Assembly (NCBI GenBank): GCA_950295325.1
Contig: OX485804.1
Coordinates: 52,318,429-52,382,428, forward strand
Reading direction: 5' to 3'
From: Polytrichum commune
Taxonomy: Eukaryota > Streptophyta > Polytrichopsida > Polytrichales > Polytrichaceae
Length of the DNA: 64,000 bases
The translations under genes were made by a program, and so were the position numbers. This document shows positions 10,225 through 22,400 of the stretch, piece after piece (the first letter of the stretch is position 1; every line of letters starts with the position of its first letter). Under the pieces are notes generated by a model. That model saw only the letters and a program-made list of their open reading frames with translations, was not told where the DNA came from and made no database searches.

Positions 10225-12350
10225 ACGTTGGTCTAGGGGGGGTCTTGGAGGTTTACGACAAATTCTTAATTTTATAATCTTCTTTTATGGACTAGTATGG
10301 AGTGTGCATATTGTGTGGCAGTTGTGCTTATTTGTTTAAATGCATTGTGTGTTTTTGTGACAAGGAGTTTTAGTTTTATTTCTAGGCTCTTCATTGATGG
10401 TATGTGCGTGGTGGCTTTTGTGTGTGATGTTAACACCATGAGTGGGGCTACGTTCCATCCACTTGTTATTAAGTTATTAACGAGCGATTGATACTATATA
10501 TATCTTCTAGCAAAGGTTGCGGCAAATCTATCATTGCAATATGTAAATGCTATGAGTTGTATTATGAGTCTTGATGTAGGGGCTTCTGGAGGGGGTGATT
10601 GCATGGGTGACTTATGACGCACAGTATGTCAAGTTTGAACCTAGCATTTCAATGTCATCTTTGCTTCCCATAGGTGCATGTTAGGAGCCATGTGGGACTA
10701 TGTTGTCTTGAGGTAGTCCATTATAAGTTCTTGCATTCGTGAGTGTGTAATGCATTGATATTTTGTTTGATGTAAATAATTTTTGTATTTCCCAAACAAC
10801 TTTGTTGTGTTTCTTTATTATAAGCACATGGATGTGTTGTTTGCATTGCAGTAGCACATGTAGCCATGTGTCTACGTCGAGTGAGGTGTAGACAAGGCAT
10901 GTCTTGGATAGGTAGGTTTCCCGACCAAGGAAGAGTTGTTTTTAGGCATGGCCCATTTATTGACTTGTTCAAAATTTGATTATGCATGTGTTTTATTTAT
11001 ATATAATAGCAACATTTTTCCAAAAATCATTTGATAGCACTTTGTCTATGTCCGCATTTTTGAGCCATTTGTGTAATTGGTGTATTTGATGCGCTATGAA
11101 TGTTAGGTTATATTTTCTATCATGCTTGAGGATGTGTTTTTCAAGGGGTCTGATGGGGCCTTTGTTTGGAGTTTCTTGCATTGAGTCCACCATGTTTTTT
11201 GGAAGTAGTATGGTGAAGGGGGTGTGTGTTCATAGAGTGATGCAACATTTCTATGGTTTTTTTTTACGTCCTAGTTTGGTTAATGCGTTAACTTGTTCAT
11301 TACCATCGATATTAGCACGAGCTCTAACTTTGTGGAGTGTGGTGGTTTGTGTGCGGGATTCTAGCATTTGAATCATAGATTCAAGAATTAGTTTGTTTGG
11401 TTGGCTATTGTGTGTAGTGGAGTGTTTAATTTTGGATGTTTAGTAGATAGAAGACATTCAATCACTTTGTGAAGATGTGGGTTAGTTCATCACGGTATGT
11501 GGTGCATGGCCATCATTTTTGCTCATAAAGTATTTATGTAGTCCCGGTAGTCTTTCAACAATTTTTGAGATTTTTGATAAGGCTACAAATACCATAACAT
11601 GTTTTTTTCACGTTTCCATTATCCACGAGTTATTTCTTTGTTTCTTTGGGTGGTTTGAATGATCCATATGTTAAATAACAAAATTGTGGTGGGTATTTGA
11701 GGGGTAGGCATCTTTCTAGATCGGTGAACGGTGGGATATTGAGGATTTGGATGGGTAGTTGTAGTTGGTATGTCAATGTAGACCATTTTGTATTGTAATT
11801 TACGGAGATGTCCAATGGTCTAGGTAGGGCCGTTTGTGTGAACATTGCAAGGATGCGTAGTGGTGTTACCAATGACGTGCAGTTGTTGTTTATGGTCGTT
11901 AGGGCCAATGGGTGTATCTTTATGGTGTATAAGTAGTATATGGATGGTTCAATTTTATGTTTAAGGTTCTATGCTTAATTACGGTGGGATTGTTGGTTAT
12001 TCGTAAGTGATTGTGTCGGCTTTGAAGTGAGCATCCATTGGCACATGTAGGATGTAATTGTTTTAATGATTATGTATTTGTCTTTGTATTTTCCAGGGTG
12101 GTCGCTTAGTACATTGTGTATTGGAATGTACATGAGTGGTCAATGTGTTCTCGGGGTCTCAAAAGTGTATGATGGTTTTGGGTGAAATATCAATTTTTTA
12201 GGGTGTTTGGTGTGGCGTGTGTCGAGCACAGTTCAACACATTGGTCGTGGCATGACGGTTCACAAATGAGTAATCTAGCATAATGCAGTGCATTTTCTCT
12301 ACTTTAGTGGGTGTGTTGTAGTATTGTTTGAATTCGTTATCAGTCATTAA
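10225..12350 (-). pseudogene. Decayed LINE copy A: RNase H-like, finger and endonuclease remnants
   Basis: The minus strand matches LINE copy B at protein level through many stops and frameshifts. Examples: NADIDKVLSNDFWKNVAI here against NTDIDKELSNEFWENPAI in copy B; FTYCNDRF; and KATTHIPSMKSLE, identical in both. Upstream of the shared part, about 11630-11908 encodes LPIQILNIPPFTDLERCLP followed by LTYGSFKPP (about 11645-11674), which looks like the first RNase H motif (TDGSF) with its catalytic Asp changed to Tyr. The finger cysteines are largely lost. The upstream limit near 12350 is uncertain; a reverse transcriptase core was not recognised. Non-functional. Confidence 0.7.
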
Positions 12351-12489
12351 GTGTGTTGCATTGGGGTATCATACTCGGGACTTAGGACCCGGTGTGAAGT
12401 GGTAAGTCCCAACTTGCATGCTCTCAACGGCTAAGATTGCATGGATTGGCCTCAAGTGAGTTGGGACTTAGGACATGGGACCACATGTG

Positions 12490-13270
12490 ACCTTGCCCTA
12501 AATATGTGCTATTGGTGCATTTCGCTCCTTTCATGGTTGCTTAGTAGTCATGATGACTTTTGTTAGGAGGTTCTGTAAAAACTTGCCTCCCTATAGGTTT
12601 GTGGCTAGGTTATTTGGCTCATGGGTTTCATTTTGGGGATTTTGATGGTTGATTCCAAGGGTCAAATCAACTAAGAAAAGGTGTTTCGAGTTCCCAATGT
12701 TTTTTCAATGTTTTCACCTTCAACCTACACAAGTGTCCTTTGTTCCCTCCGCAACAACTTAGGATTTGTGGCAACTTATGTTAGGAGGCAACCTAGTAGA
12801 AGATTGTTGTCTATAGCTTTGTTGTTGATTCATCCCAACATCATCTCACAAGTCCATTTTTATATTTACTTTTATACATTTAGGGAGGTGGGACAAAACA
12901 ACAACAATAACAATCATTTGGCATTGGGATCCCCTAAAGTTTGTGGTATATCTATCCCAATTTAAACTCACAAATCCAAATCAGGGTCTCATTTAAAGAT
13001 CAAATCTTTCTAAATAAGAAAATAAATTGTTATAAGGGGTTTTCCCATTTCCACCTTTAACTCACACGGGTGCCAATAATCCTTAGGCATCCCATGTTCT
13101 ACCGTTCACCGAGTGGTTGGGTCCGTGTGATGAAAAACTATGTTAGTGGTGCCTTTTACTCCCTCCTTTCAACTTAGGGTTTGTGTGGCACTCATGTTAG
13201 GGGTTCTAGTAATTCCACATTCTAAAGGTTTGTGGTTGGTTCATCCCAACTTAATATCATGAGGTTCAAT
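12490..13270. repeat. Diverged short repeats with a shared TAGGTTTGTGGTT core
   Basis: Three loosely similar blocks (about 12540-12620, 12770-12850, 13185-13260) share a GTTAGGAGG-like segment followed by a TATAGGTTTGTGG-like segment and, in two, CATCCCAAC. They look like old duplications. No gene is seen between LINE copy A and 15.0 kb. Confidence 0.35.
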
Positions 13271-15689
13271 TTAAGGAGTACGATGTTAATTCAAGATATG
13301 TATTCTTCCATTTTGTTTAATGGGCTATACATCACAAATTTCTAAAAACAACTCGAAAAATATGAAAGTTTGAGATGACATCATAAATCTCAATTCATGT
13401 TGCAACATTTTGATTCTTTTGTATACATTTATTATTTTGTTGCACTTTTTGCCAAAATAATTGTAATATAACCTCAATATGTATGTTATAGGATAACTAT
13501 AGCAATGTAATAATCGAATGACTACATTTTGGAGGGTCACAACATTTTTGCATTCAATTTACATAGATGCCAAGAGAAATTAGCCCTTGTCACTAGTTGA
13601 ATGCAACAAAGGAATGCAATAGAAAACATAGATTTCCTTGACCTAAAAAGTAAAATAATTAAAAAAATATCCCTATGTCCGACAAATACACCTCAAAAAA
13701 CAAAAATTTACTTGAGCTTCTATAGATTAGCACATGGACATCCAAACATGCATTGGGACTTCTATTGTCCCAAAATTGAATCGGGATGTAACTACATATC
13801 AAAATATGCATGACATGCACATGTCACCATGCATCGACTTGATCATCAACATGTATGCCGCATAAGAGATGTTCAGCACGTGTGCTTTATAGTAGTATCA
13901 TTGAACCTTTAAAATAAGCTTTCCTCGTGTACTATCAATGGATAACGGTGTTTCATCACAACTTGAAAACTCCACCTTAAACTTCATAATCTTTGTTTAC
14001 TTATGAACTTAACTTATTTGAAACTTGCAAATTTTGTACATGGATAAGCATGGAGTCCACCAAATTATTTGAGAAAATCGAGTACATGGATGGGATCAGT
14101 AACTCAAAGTGACTAAACAGGCTTACATAGTTTCTATTTTATAGCCTCACAACATTCATTTGTATGATAGCAAGTAAACAATGGATGTTGCTACACCATA
14201 ACCTCCGTAATGTCACATCCTCTCTTATATCCCAAAACCCTAGGGAATAGATGTGCTCAGTTTAAACCCCCCTCCTTGTTGTCACACTTCCCTCCCGTAT
14301 GTCATAGGTTTCGACATTAAAATAATCCACCAAAGAAGTCAAACCACAAACTCGCATGCATCACATTGTCATCATAATTGTCATTGTTGTTATTATTGCA
14401 ATGTTGACTTTGCGTTATTCCATAATGTCACGCGTTACCCTAGTTCTCTATTATCATGCATCATCTTAACACTACATATCTTCTTAATATCATGTGCACT
14501 TTGATTGCCACACGCGCGATGTTTGGGAGGTTAAAGTGTATTTGGAAGGGGAAAATCAACAAAATAAATTACTAAAGGTTATTGTTTATAAACAAATCAA
14601 ATCTGTTTTAGTTAAAGTTTTGATTTATTGTTTAAATCTTATTAAAAAAAATTGAATCTTCAAGGATGAAGAGGTGTTTGTTGGGTTTTGGGTATCTTAT
14701 GGTGGGTAATACATGTCATGCACTTGTTGGTTAAAATATGTGCAACAATTGACATAGCATGAGAATAAATTCCGTCATGTCAAGGCAAGTGCCTAAAGTC
14801 ATAAGGTATTGAAGTATCTTGCATGTTTTAAATTCTTGGTTCTTTCCTAGGTTAGTCCCCTTCTCTTAGGACATAAAACATGTGATTGGTACGAGGTGAT
14901 TAACGATTCCAAATAGAGGCCATAGTCATTATCTTCGTAGTTTTTGAATCTCATATATGACTATCTTTCTTATGACCGAAGTCAAGATTCTCATTCTTCG
15001 TGAAGGATTCTATAGGTCCCCTCAATTGCGTTACCTATGCAGTTTAGAGTAATTAACAAATTATGAACACTTAGTCCAACATACTTAAAACATATCTATG
15101 TTTGGTGTCCATTCTTAGATCCACACCACTCAAATATAGCATTAAGATAACACAATCAAATGCAACCTGCTGACTTGCGCAGGGAGGTGTTGACAAAGTT
15201 GGATGGAATCGGGCTGAGCTGGGTGAGTTTGGGTTTTAGCGTGAGGGAAGTATCAAATGCAAGCGTACCTCCGACATAAAAACTCGACCCCCTCCTACAT
15301 ATTTATGGTCAGTTTATCCCAAATGACTTGGACTAGACTAATTTGGGATCTTTGAAGATAGTTTTGTTGTCGAATCCACTTTTAGCAGTACCCTCCATAC
15401 TACATATTATCTCAAGATTGGCTTTTTGTGTTGGATAGATGAGAAGATACGCTCGAATGTGATAATTCCCTCTCTCCAATTTCATTTCTCTATCTATCTA
15501 TATATCTCTCGCTCGGTCTTCCTTACTTTCCTTTCCTTTTGGTGGATCGTGTAATGTAGGAGAGAGAGGGTGGGTGGTGGTCCACCATGGACACATGCAT
15601 TGGGAAGGGGTTTTGGGGGTGGGTGAATTGGTCCTTTGGATTCCATGTGCGGGGAAAGGAAGGGAATGGGGACGGGCTCCCCACCGCCG
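13271..15689. other. AT-rich intergenic DNA, no gene seen
   Basis: Only short frames are present and none resembles a known protein. The stretch at about 15006-15165 belongs to a dispersed repeat found four times in this window (see 22195-22400). Confidence 0.6.
15006..15165. repeat. Dispersed repeat D, copy 1
   Basis: Contains GGTCCCCTCAATTG, then GTGTCCATTCTTAGATCCACACC and CAAATATAG followed by ATTAAGAT, the same ordered landmarks as copies 2 and 3. Strongly diverged. Confidence 0.45.
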
Positions 15690-16110
15690 CCCTTTTTCGC
15701 GCCCAAAGCATGGTCCCCAATGGCATTGGCTCGGGGGGGGGGGGGGGTAGTCATTGGTTGGAGTAGCAATATACGTGCGAACAAATGATAGGGTATTTTA
15801 AAAACATGGGAGCAAAAAATTATAAATGGACTTAAGAGTAATATAGGGTATCAAAAATGACACTAGACTTCTTTAAAGTACTATAGGGTATGGAATAATA
15901 GGTAATTTGGAATTATAAGTAATGCAAGCCATTTTTCTATTAACCCAAAGTAGAAATTTACATAATGATAGCATGTGAAAAAAAAAAGACAATTGAAAGT
16001 AATACCCCCCTATAAAATAGTGGTTGTTCGCACCTATATCCTTAACTTTTTAACACGCTGCCCCCCCCCCCCTGAGGGCATTGGGCAAACGGGCTCGTGT
16101 GAAAAGGGAA
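15690..16110. repeat. Foldback element with homopolymer G and C tracts
   Basis: Left arm (about 15690-15810) and right arm (about 15985-16110) are inverted. On the left, a G run of about 15 (15732-15747) precedes ATATACGTGCGAACAA; on the right, read from the other strand, a G run precedes ATATAGGTGCGAACAA. Outside each run lies a GCATTGG or AATGCCC segment, again inverted. The roughly 190-base loop is AT-rich. No transposase is seen. Confidence 0.6.
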
Positions 16111-16346
16111 ACGTTTGGGGAGAGATGCTCTCTCGAGCCACCAAACGCACATGCCATGGGATGATATGATGGTGGTGAGGTGTGTGGAACACTATTGTGG
16201 GAACTTTCAACTCCAAGTACAACTATGATGTTGCGATCAGATTGGAGATGTGTGGTCCAATAAGCAATTGTGAAACACACATATATTGTCATGTCCAGTT
16301 TCATAATCGGGGTTGAGATGCAAATTTTGCAAGAGTTCAAACTAAA

Positions 16347-16348
<2 letters not shown>

Positions 16349-16391
<43 letters not shown>
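16349..16391. repeat. (CT)n microsatellite
   Basis: About 21 uninterrupted CT units. Confidence 0.97.
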
Positions 16392-16394
<3 letters not shown>

Positions 16395-18296
16395 AATGTC
16401 TATGATCTGAACACATAATCCAAAAAATATTTTTTTAATTCAATTTGGTTGTTGTGTATAGGTAGCCCTTCAAAGAACCAGGGGTGTTATACATGACCAT
16501 TTGTACAAACACTCCATAAATTATTGAAGGATCTTTTCGTTCTATATGTGATTTCAAGTCTATACTCAACACAGTCGGTTAGGGAGAAAGAAAGAAAAAT
16601 TAGAATATAGTCATTCACGACAACCATGACTAGATAGACATGGAATGCATTTGAGTCTAGGTAAATCATACAAGCTCAAATGCATTTACCATTCAATTTA
16701 CATGTATAATATGCTTTTGTTTGAAATAATACACATGATACATATTTGTGTGCGGGCCTAATATTTTAGATATTGTCATTCTTATTATTAGCCAACTATA
16801 CCAATAAGTAATCTTAAAAGCCCCTCGTATGCTATCTTAGGGTGCATATAAGGGTCCATATATGGACCTCTTGGACCTTAAGGGGTTAGCTACTAGCCTT
16901 TCTCATACACCACAAAACATAGATGTCCAAATTAAAAAGAGTCGCCACATAAGGCCCACATACCTTGCAGTACTAGGCATGTGAAGTTCCGCTCTCTTGG
17001 CATGGGGTGCGCACCTTTCCGGGCCCTTGTCTTATCCGGTTGTGTCCATAAGATTGGTGGCATATGTACTAGAATTAACAAGCACTAAGAGTCAGGATAT
17101 GAGATATGTTAAAGCATTGGGTATTGATGAGCATCATTTCTTGATTTCCACTCGGGTTGCACTGGCTCACCTGAGTTGGTTGTATTTTGGGTTACATTTG
17201 CAATTGACTTCCTCAATTTGTTTCAAAAAACAAAGAAAAAAAAAGAAAAAAAAACATTGGGTATTGTGGATAAGAGTCTTTCAAACACCTCCCATCATTA
17301 TTGATAGTATTCTTATTAATTTGTTAGAATAATTATTTTAATACACAAAAACCTTATATGTTGACTTTCACATATGTATACTTGTTTGTTCAAACAAGAC
17401 ATGTATGTAAAGTTGTATGCGAAGTTGCCTTGCATTTCATGCTCAACCTAGTTGTCCTCATTATCTTTCTTTCTCTCTTCCTTTCTTTCATTTTATTTTT
17501 TGTTGGGTGCATCGAACGGCAAGTTGTCCTTCTTTAACTTATCAAGCTACTTTGCATGCTTTTCAAATACTTGCCAAATGCACGCCTCACATTATTGTTG
17601 GAATCTCAACTCTATGACGTGGATTTCTTTTAGTGGGAAGCGGCTCAATGTTCACTCTCCTCTCGATGGTTGTCGGTTACAAGTGGCATGGTTGTGGGTG
17701 CAAACTACATGTTATGGACGAAATCCCATTTTAATGGATTAAAAAAAATTAAAATGCAAGAGAGTTATTGGAAGTGCCCTTCACTTGGACGAGTGACCGA
17801 TTATGTCCCATAACCAACAAGTGTAGATGGATGTCTCGCAATTATCGCAACTTGTCATCCACTCTCATCTAGTTGATTATGTAGTTTGTGGTCATGGTAT
17901 TAGATGTACTAAGGATTTGTGACAACCTTGTAATGTTCTTCTAGAAACATTGGTATTGTTCACTTACTACTCCTCGTCTTGGCAGCCTAAGCTACCTATT
18001 CAAGTGATGTCCAAAATCATAGGATCCTATGCAACTATCGTAAGCAGGCTACTAACCGTGCACATTTGACTTTGATGTTTTATTTTTTGAGGTGGGTAGG
18101 AAAATTTTCCAAATTTGGTATTTGAATTAAATTAATTGCTCACTTAATATTAGTGCTGAGAAGTAAAATGGAAATTTTTATTGAAAAATCATGACCTTTT
18201 CATAGTTCTTTATACAACTGTATTGGGCATTGGAAATTAACTACCTTAACCACTAACCGTGCACTATCAATGTTCATTCAACTTTTGCTAGAGGCG
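16392..18296. other. Intergenic DNA, no gene seen
   Basis: AT-rich with A-runs near 17225-17255. Frames such as 16997-17332 and 17452-17742 contain low-complexity or Ser/Phe-rich peptide and no recognisable domain. Confidence 0.6.
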
Positions 18297-18647
18297 TTAC
18301 AAAAGAAGCTTTTTTTTTTTGGCAAACACGATTGTTGGACGTTGTTGGCTTTTAAGCCTCGTTTCTTGTTTTTTCTCAACCTTATTTTCCGTTGGGCATT
18401 CTTGTTTTTCTTTCTTCTTCAGTTTTGCTACCTTCTCCTTTTCAAGTTGCTTCCGGATTTTTTCATCATTCTTCGCTTTTGCAAGGTTTGCTCTTCTTTG
18501 CTTCTTCTCTTCTTGCTTGTTAAACTCGTCTTCCAACTCGTTTGCAACTCTTTGCCTTTCCAAAGTATATGTTTGTGAAGTTAAGCATTTTCCATGAGGA
18601 TTCAATCTTTTGGGATTCTTAGGCCCTGTGAGAGAGTGTGGTGACGT
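18297..18647 (-). pseudogene. Unrecognised charged coiled-coil-like reading frame, possible gene fragment
   Basis: The minus strand is open for 116 codons from 18647 to a TAA at 18297 but has no in-frame ATG. The peptide begins SPHSLTGPKNPKRLNPHGK and continues with a Lys/Glu-rich segment including ELEDEFNKQEEKKQRR and EKIRKQLEKEKVAKLKKKEK, predicted by eye to form a helix or coiled coil. A TCTCTCACAG just upstream could be a splice acceptor. Further up (about 18990-19190, minus) the sequence is CT-rich like a plant leader. Near the 3' end the minus strand has 11 A (18310-18320). It could be an exon of a decayed gene, a processed copy or chance; no function is proposed. Confidence 0.3.
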
Positions 18648-20218
18648 TCACTTGGTCAAGACACATTAATTAGTGGCGAACTTGAGCCGCCTAATTTCTT
18701 TTAGAGCATATCCAGGCTACGAGAACCCTCTATCAATATGTACCGGACAACGAAAATTTGACCTCCAGTATAAGAAGAAACAAACTTGATTTGAAAGCAG
18801 CAATCTCAACCACGGTATGCTTGATTTCCCTACATTGGCTAGCTACTTTGAAATACACACAGATGAGACCGCAGGTGACCTCAAATACGAGGAAATCTTA
18901 AAACCGTAAAGGATGCCATATTTGTCTTCAGATAAATTTGGCGACCCCAACTAGCCTCCTTCATTCGTTGCTGTCAAATGTGCAAGATGTATGGCAATGT
19001 GCCTCCTTCAGATCCCACTCAAGCAACTGGCCCGGCCTGCAAGTGGCCGCATCATACAACAAACTAAGTTAGCTAATTGGACCAAGAGGCTTGATTCGAT
19101 GAAGTTTGCTACAACAACCAGAAGTGACGGAGGAAGATCACGACGAGAAGCAAGACAGAGAGAGACACACAAAAAGAGAGAGAGGTAGGGTTTTCCTACA
19201 GTCCCGAAAACAGGGTTGAGATTAAAAGCACAGAGATTAGACGGTCGAGATTAAAAATGAATGGTGAAGGGCACGGTAAAGTGCACGGTTAGTGGCTGTG
19301 AGTGGTAAGTGGCCTATGTACGATATGTTATTCTCCCAACCCACTGAACAATATGGACGACCCAAAGAATGTTATGTATGTACATTGGGGGTGAAAACTT
19401 TGGAATTTTTAAATATAATATTATACATATGTAGCACGTTTGAAGCCAAAATTAGCATCAAAGTTTTTGAGATTGGTTTGATGCAATTAAGATAATATCA
19501 ATCAACCATAAACCTATGTGAGTAGGTATACACCAACCCCCTTAAACTTCCATGAATCCTAAGCATTTTAACCAAATTGAAGAGAGAGAGGGAGAGAGAG
19601 AGAGTTGATCATAGTTGTGAGCTCATACGTCAATTTGTATGATATGTAACAATCGATAAGTATCTACAAAGAAAGTATCCAAATCACCAACTCCAACATT
19701 GAACCAATTATGTATGATCTTTCAAAAATATTTGACTATACCAACCTTCTACATTGACATGTGCAGTTAGGTTGCCCCACACTAATTCATCAACACTTCA
19801 CATTATTTTGAATATGTTATTTATCATAATAATTAAATACATTAATCATTTTCCCCCATGTTTGTTGTACAAATGAATAAAACAAGTCATGGGTTTTTGT
19901 AAATTGATTTTGACCTAAGATAATTTGCATGGGTAAAGAGGCAACCTTTGTTCAAATACAACCTAATTACACATATCAATGTAGCTAGCTTGGTGTGAAT
20001 TAAGATGACTTTTTGCATTGTTGATTATAGAACTAAGAGGCTAAAGTATACAAGGTCCATGTAGTATCAAGATAATATGAACAATCATGTTTTCAAGTGA
20101 TGTTAAACTCCAAATACCATAACATTACACAATTCCTTGGTTGCATTCCAAGGGACCATATATCACACAAGCATAATTATCCTTTCATTCTAGGATTCCC
20201 CATTTTATGAGACTCCAT
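18648..20218. other. Intergenic DNA with a CT/GA-rich patch
   Basis: No gene is called. The patch at about 19150-19190 is GA-rich on plus (CT-rich on minus). A second GA-rich run lies at about 19584-19604. The remainder is AT-rich without recognisable coding. Confidence 0.5.
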
Positions 20219-20643
20219 AGTATTTGTGAAAACGTCACATTCACACGTGACATTTTTTTTTCAAGGCCGACTCGTTTTCTAGTCTTATGGAGTGCACTCC
20301 AACTTTGAAAAAAGAATTGCATTTTGAAACTAATTATGTATGGGCACATGTGGTACTAATTTAATAGACTAAAGAAGAAGCCTATTTATATCACGAATTT
20401 GATGTTTCGACTGCTATCAAGAGTCTATGAAGTAACAACAAAGAACATAACATTCATGATATAAAATGACTTCTTCCATTGTTATCACATGCACATGCTA
20501 CCAACATTTTCTAAATACATCTAGATGGAATTGGCAAAAGTTGCCTCCAAAGACCAATTCAAGCCAACCTTCCTTATATTCAAGAAAACCACATTGCGAC
20601 ATTTTTGCGTACCATGTGACGTTTTCACAAATATTGTGTTGAG
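20219..20643. mobile_element. Inverted-repeat element, MITE-like
   Basis: The left end reads TATTTGTGAAAACGTCACAT at about 20222-20241, and the same 20 bases occur inverted at about 20621-20640. Similarity continues inwards for about 20 more bases with mismatches (CATTTTTTTTCAAGG against CAAAAATGTCGCAATG). No clear target duplication was found and no transposase is encoded. Confidence 0.5.
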
Positions 20644-21120
20644 AGCACTTAGATTGTGCACTATGACAACCAACTGAAAATTATGAAAGCTTTTTAATTG
20701 CAACCTCTTTCTTTGGGAATAGACCATCTATTGTGGTTGCTTGTTAATGTTGTGAGATCAAATGATGTTTAGTCTATTCTTATAGTTTGCCAACAACTTC
20801 CATCTTTTGAAAGTAATGTTATTTTGCATCTCAAGCTGATGTTTCAGTTCCATTGATGAGGAATCCATCTTGGCAAAAGGGTGTACAACAATGGCTTTTG
20901 AAATCATATATCATTTGACCAAAAAATTCCCTTGAAAAGTCAATCTACTCAAATCGATACCCTCACGAACAATGATAATTGAAACATCAATCCGTTTCGC
21001 AACTCTGATGATCCTTGCAAATTCTCAATTGAAGTTGGAAAAAAGGACAACAAGAAAACCCATATTGGAACGTTTATAATTGGTAAAGGTTCTTTCTTTT
21101 GTGAGCCTTTATTTACTTCA

Positions 21121-21620
21121 GCGCCACGTCACACACGAGACTGAGAGCCCGTGACCATTGCACTTCAAGCACTCTCATTGGTGGAAAAGGCGGAGCCGGT
21201 CCAAATTCGCTTCACGCTACGCTTGAGGGACCAACGGAGTATGTGAATGCAAGATGGATGTAAAGTCTACATGGATTCCTACATGACATCAAATGGATCA
21301 TGTTTCATGGTCACTTGGACTATTCTCAAAAACCACTTCTCGGAGGTAGGTCTAACACAAAACCAGGAGACCATGGCACTCCGAATGCTAACAACCGCTG
21401 GTTTATTCTATTCTATCATGGTGTGAGGACCCGTATGAATAGAAACTCATTGAAATAGCATTTGGTTGAGGGCCCAGTCACACATGACTTTACACTACAC
21501 TTGAGGGTCCTTGACCACACTACATGATTTTGGAGGTGTGTTGGGACGGCCTTGGGACACTTTCTTTTGGGCTCTCACAATCTCACGGTCATGGCTCTTG
21601 GCTCGTGTGTGAAGTGGCCC
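21121..21620 (-). mobile_element. PIF/Harbinger-like MITE family H, copy 1 (inverted)
   Basis: This 500-bp element starts GCGCCACGTCACACACGAG and ends CTCGTGTGTGAAGTGGCCC. Perfect TCA trinucleotides flank it (21118-21120, 21621-21623). It is the reverse of copies 3 and 4 over its full length. Three-base T-N-A duplications and GGGCC-starting ends are typical of PIF/Harbinger elements; no transposase is encoded. Confidence 0.85.
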
Positions 21621-22194
21621 TCAATCTCTCTATATTTGTCTGCTTATTGTGGCCTTTGCTTTGGCCAATCACAAGTTCATTTTGAGAAGCATCTGTCATT
21701 ACGGTGGTTTAATGCACTTAAGATAATTCACCAAGAACCTCAACAACACATGTTGTGGACTACCAAACTACAATTACAATGTAAGGTAGATGGGATTTTT
21801 TTATTCAAATGGTTGCTTATTTCAACCACACCGATTATCCCAAGTAGGTTGTGTTATTATTTGGAGTTATGCAATGCAATAACATCTTACTTATGAGTTC
21901 AATATTTTACTAACAAAAGTTCCAATAGGTTGCTCAAACATTGTATAACATAAACGATGTTGCTTGGTAAAATATTACATTCTTATTTACTAGTCATATC
22001 ATTGCATAACTCCGAATAGTAACATGCATTAACTAGGATGATCGTGGTATCACACTCTTTGTAGGATACAAAGCACGTGCTTAGTATGGGATGGTTAGGT
22101 AATCGAAATCAAGGCAGTAGCCAATTTCCTTGTGATTTTTGGAGCTTGTATGAATATCTTAGATGTTATCAAATTGAATATTCTCATCCTCACC

Positions 22195-22400
22195 AAACGG
22201 TTGTGTAGGTCTCCTCAATTACATCGACCATTGAGCTCATAACGGTTGTCATTGTTTGAGCATGCAATCCAAACTTTTGTTAAACGTGTGTATTTTTAGT
22301 ATCCATTCTCGAAGCCACACCAAACTACGTACCATTGAAATATAGGTGTTTGTTTAAGAGTGGTAACTTGATCAGGCACATCCACTTTAATATTTACTGC
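22195..22400. repeat. Dispersed repeat D, copy 2
   Basis: Ordered landmarks: GGTCTCCTCAATTACATC, TCCATTCTCGAAGCCACACC, AAATATAGGTGTTTGTTTAAG and CATCCACTTTAAT. Copies 1, 3 and 4 share the order with mismatches. Could be an old MITE or a solo LTR. Confidence 0.5.
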
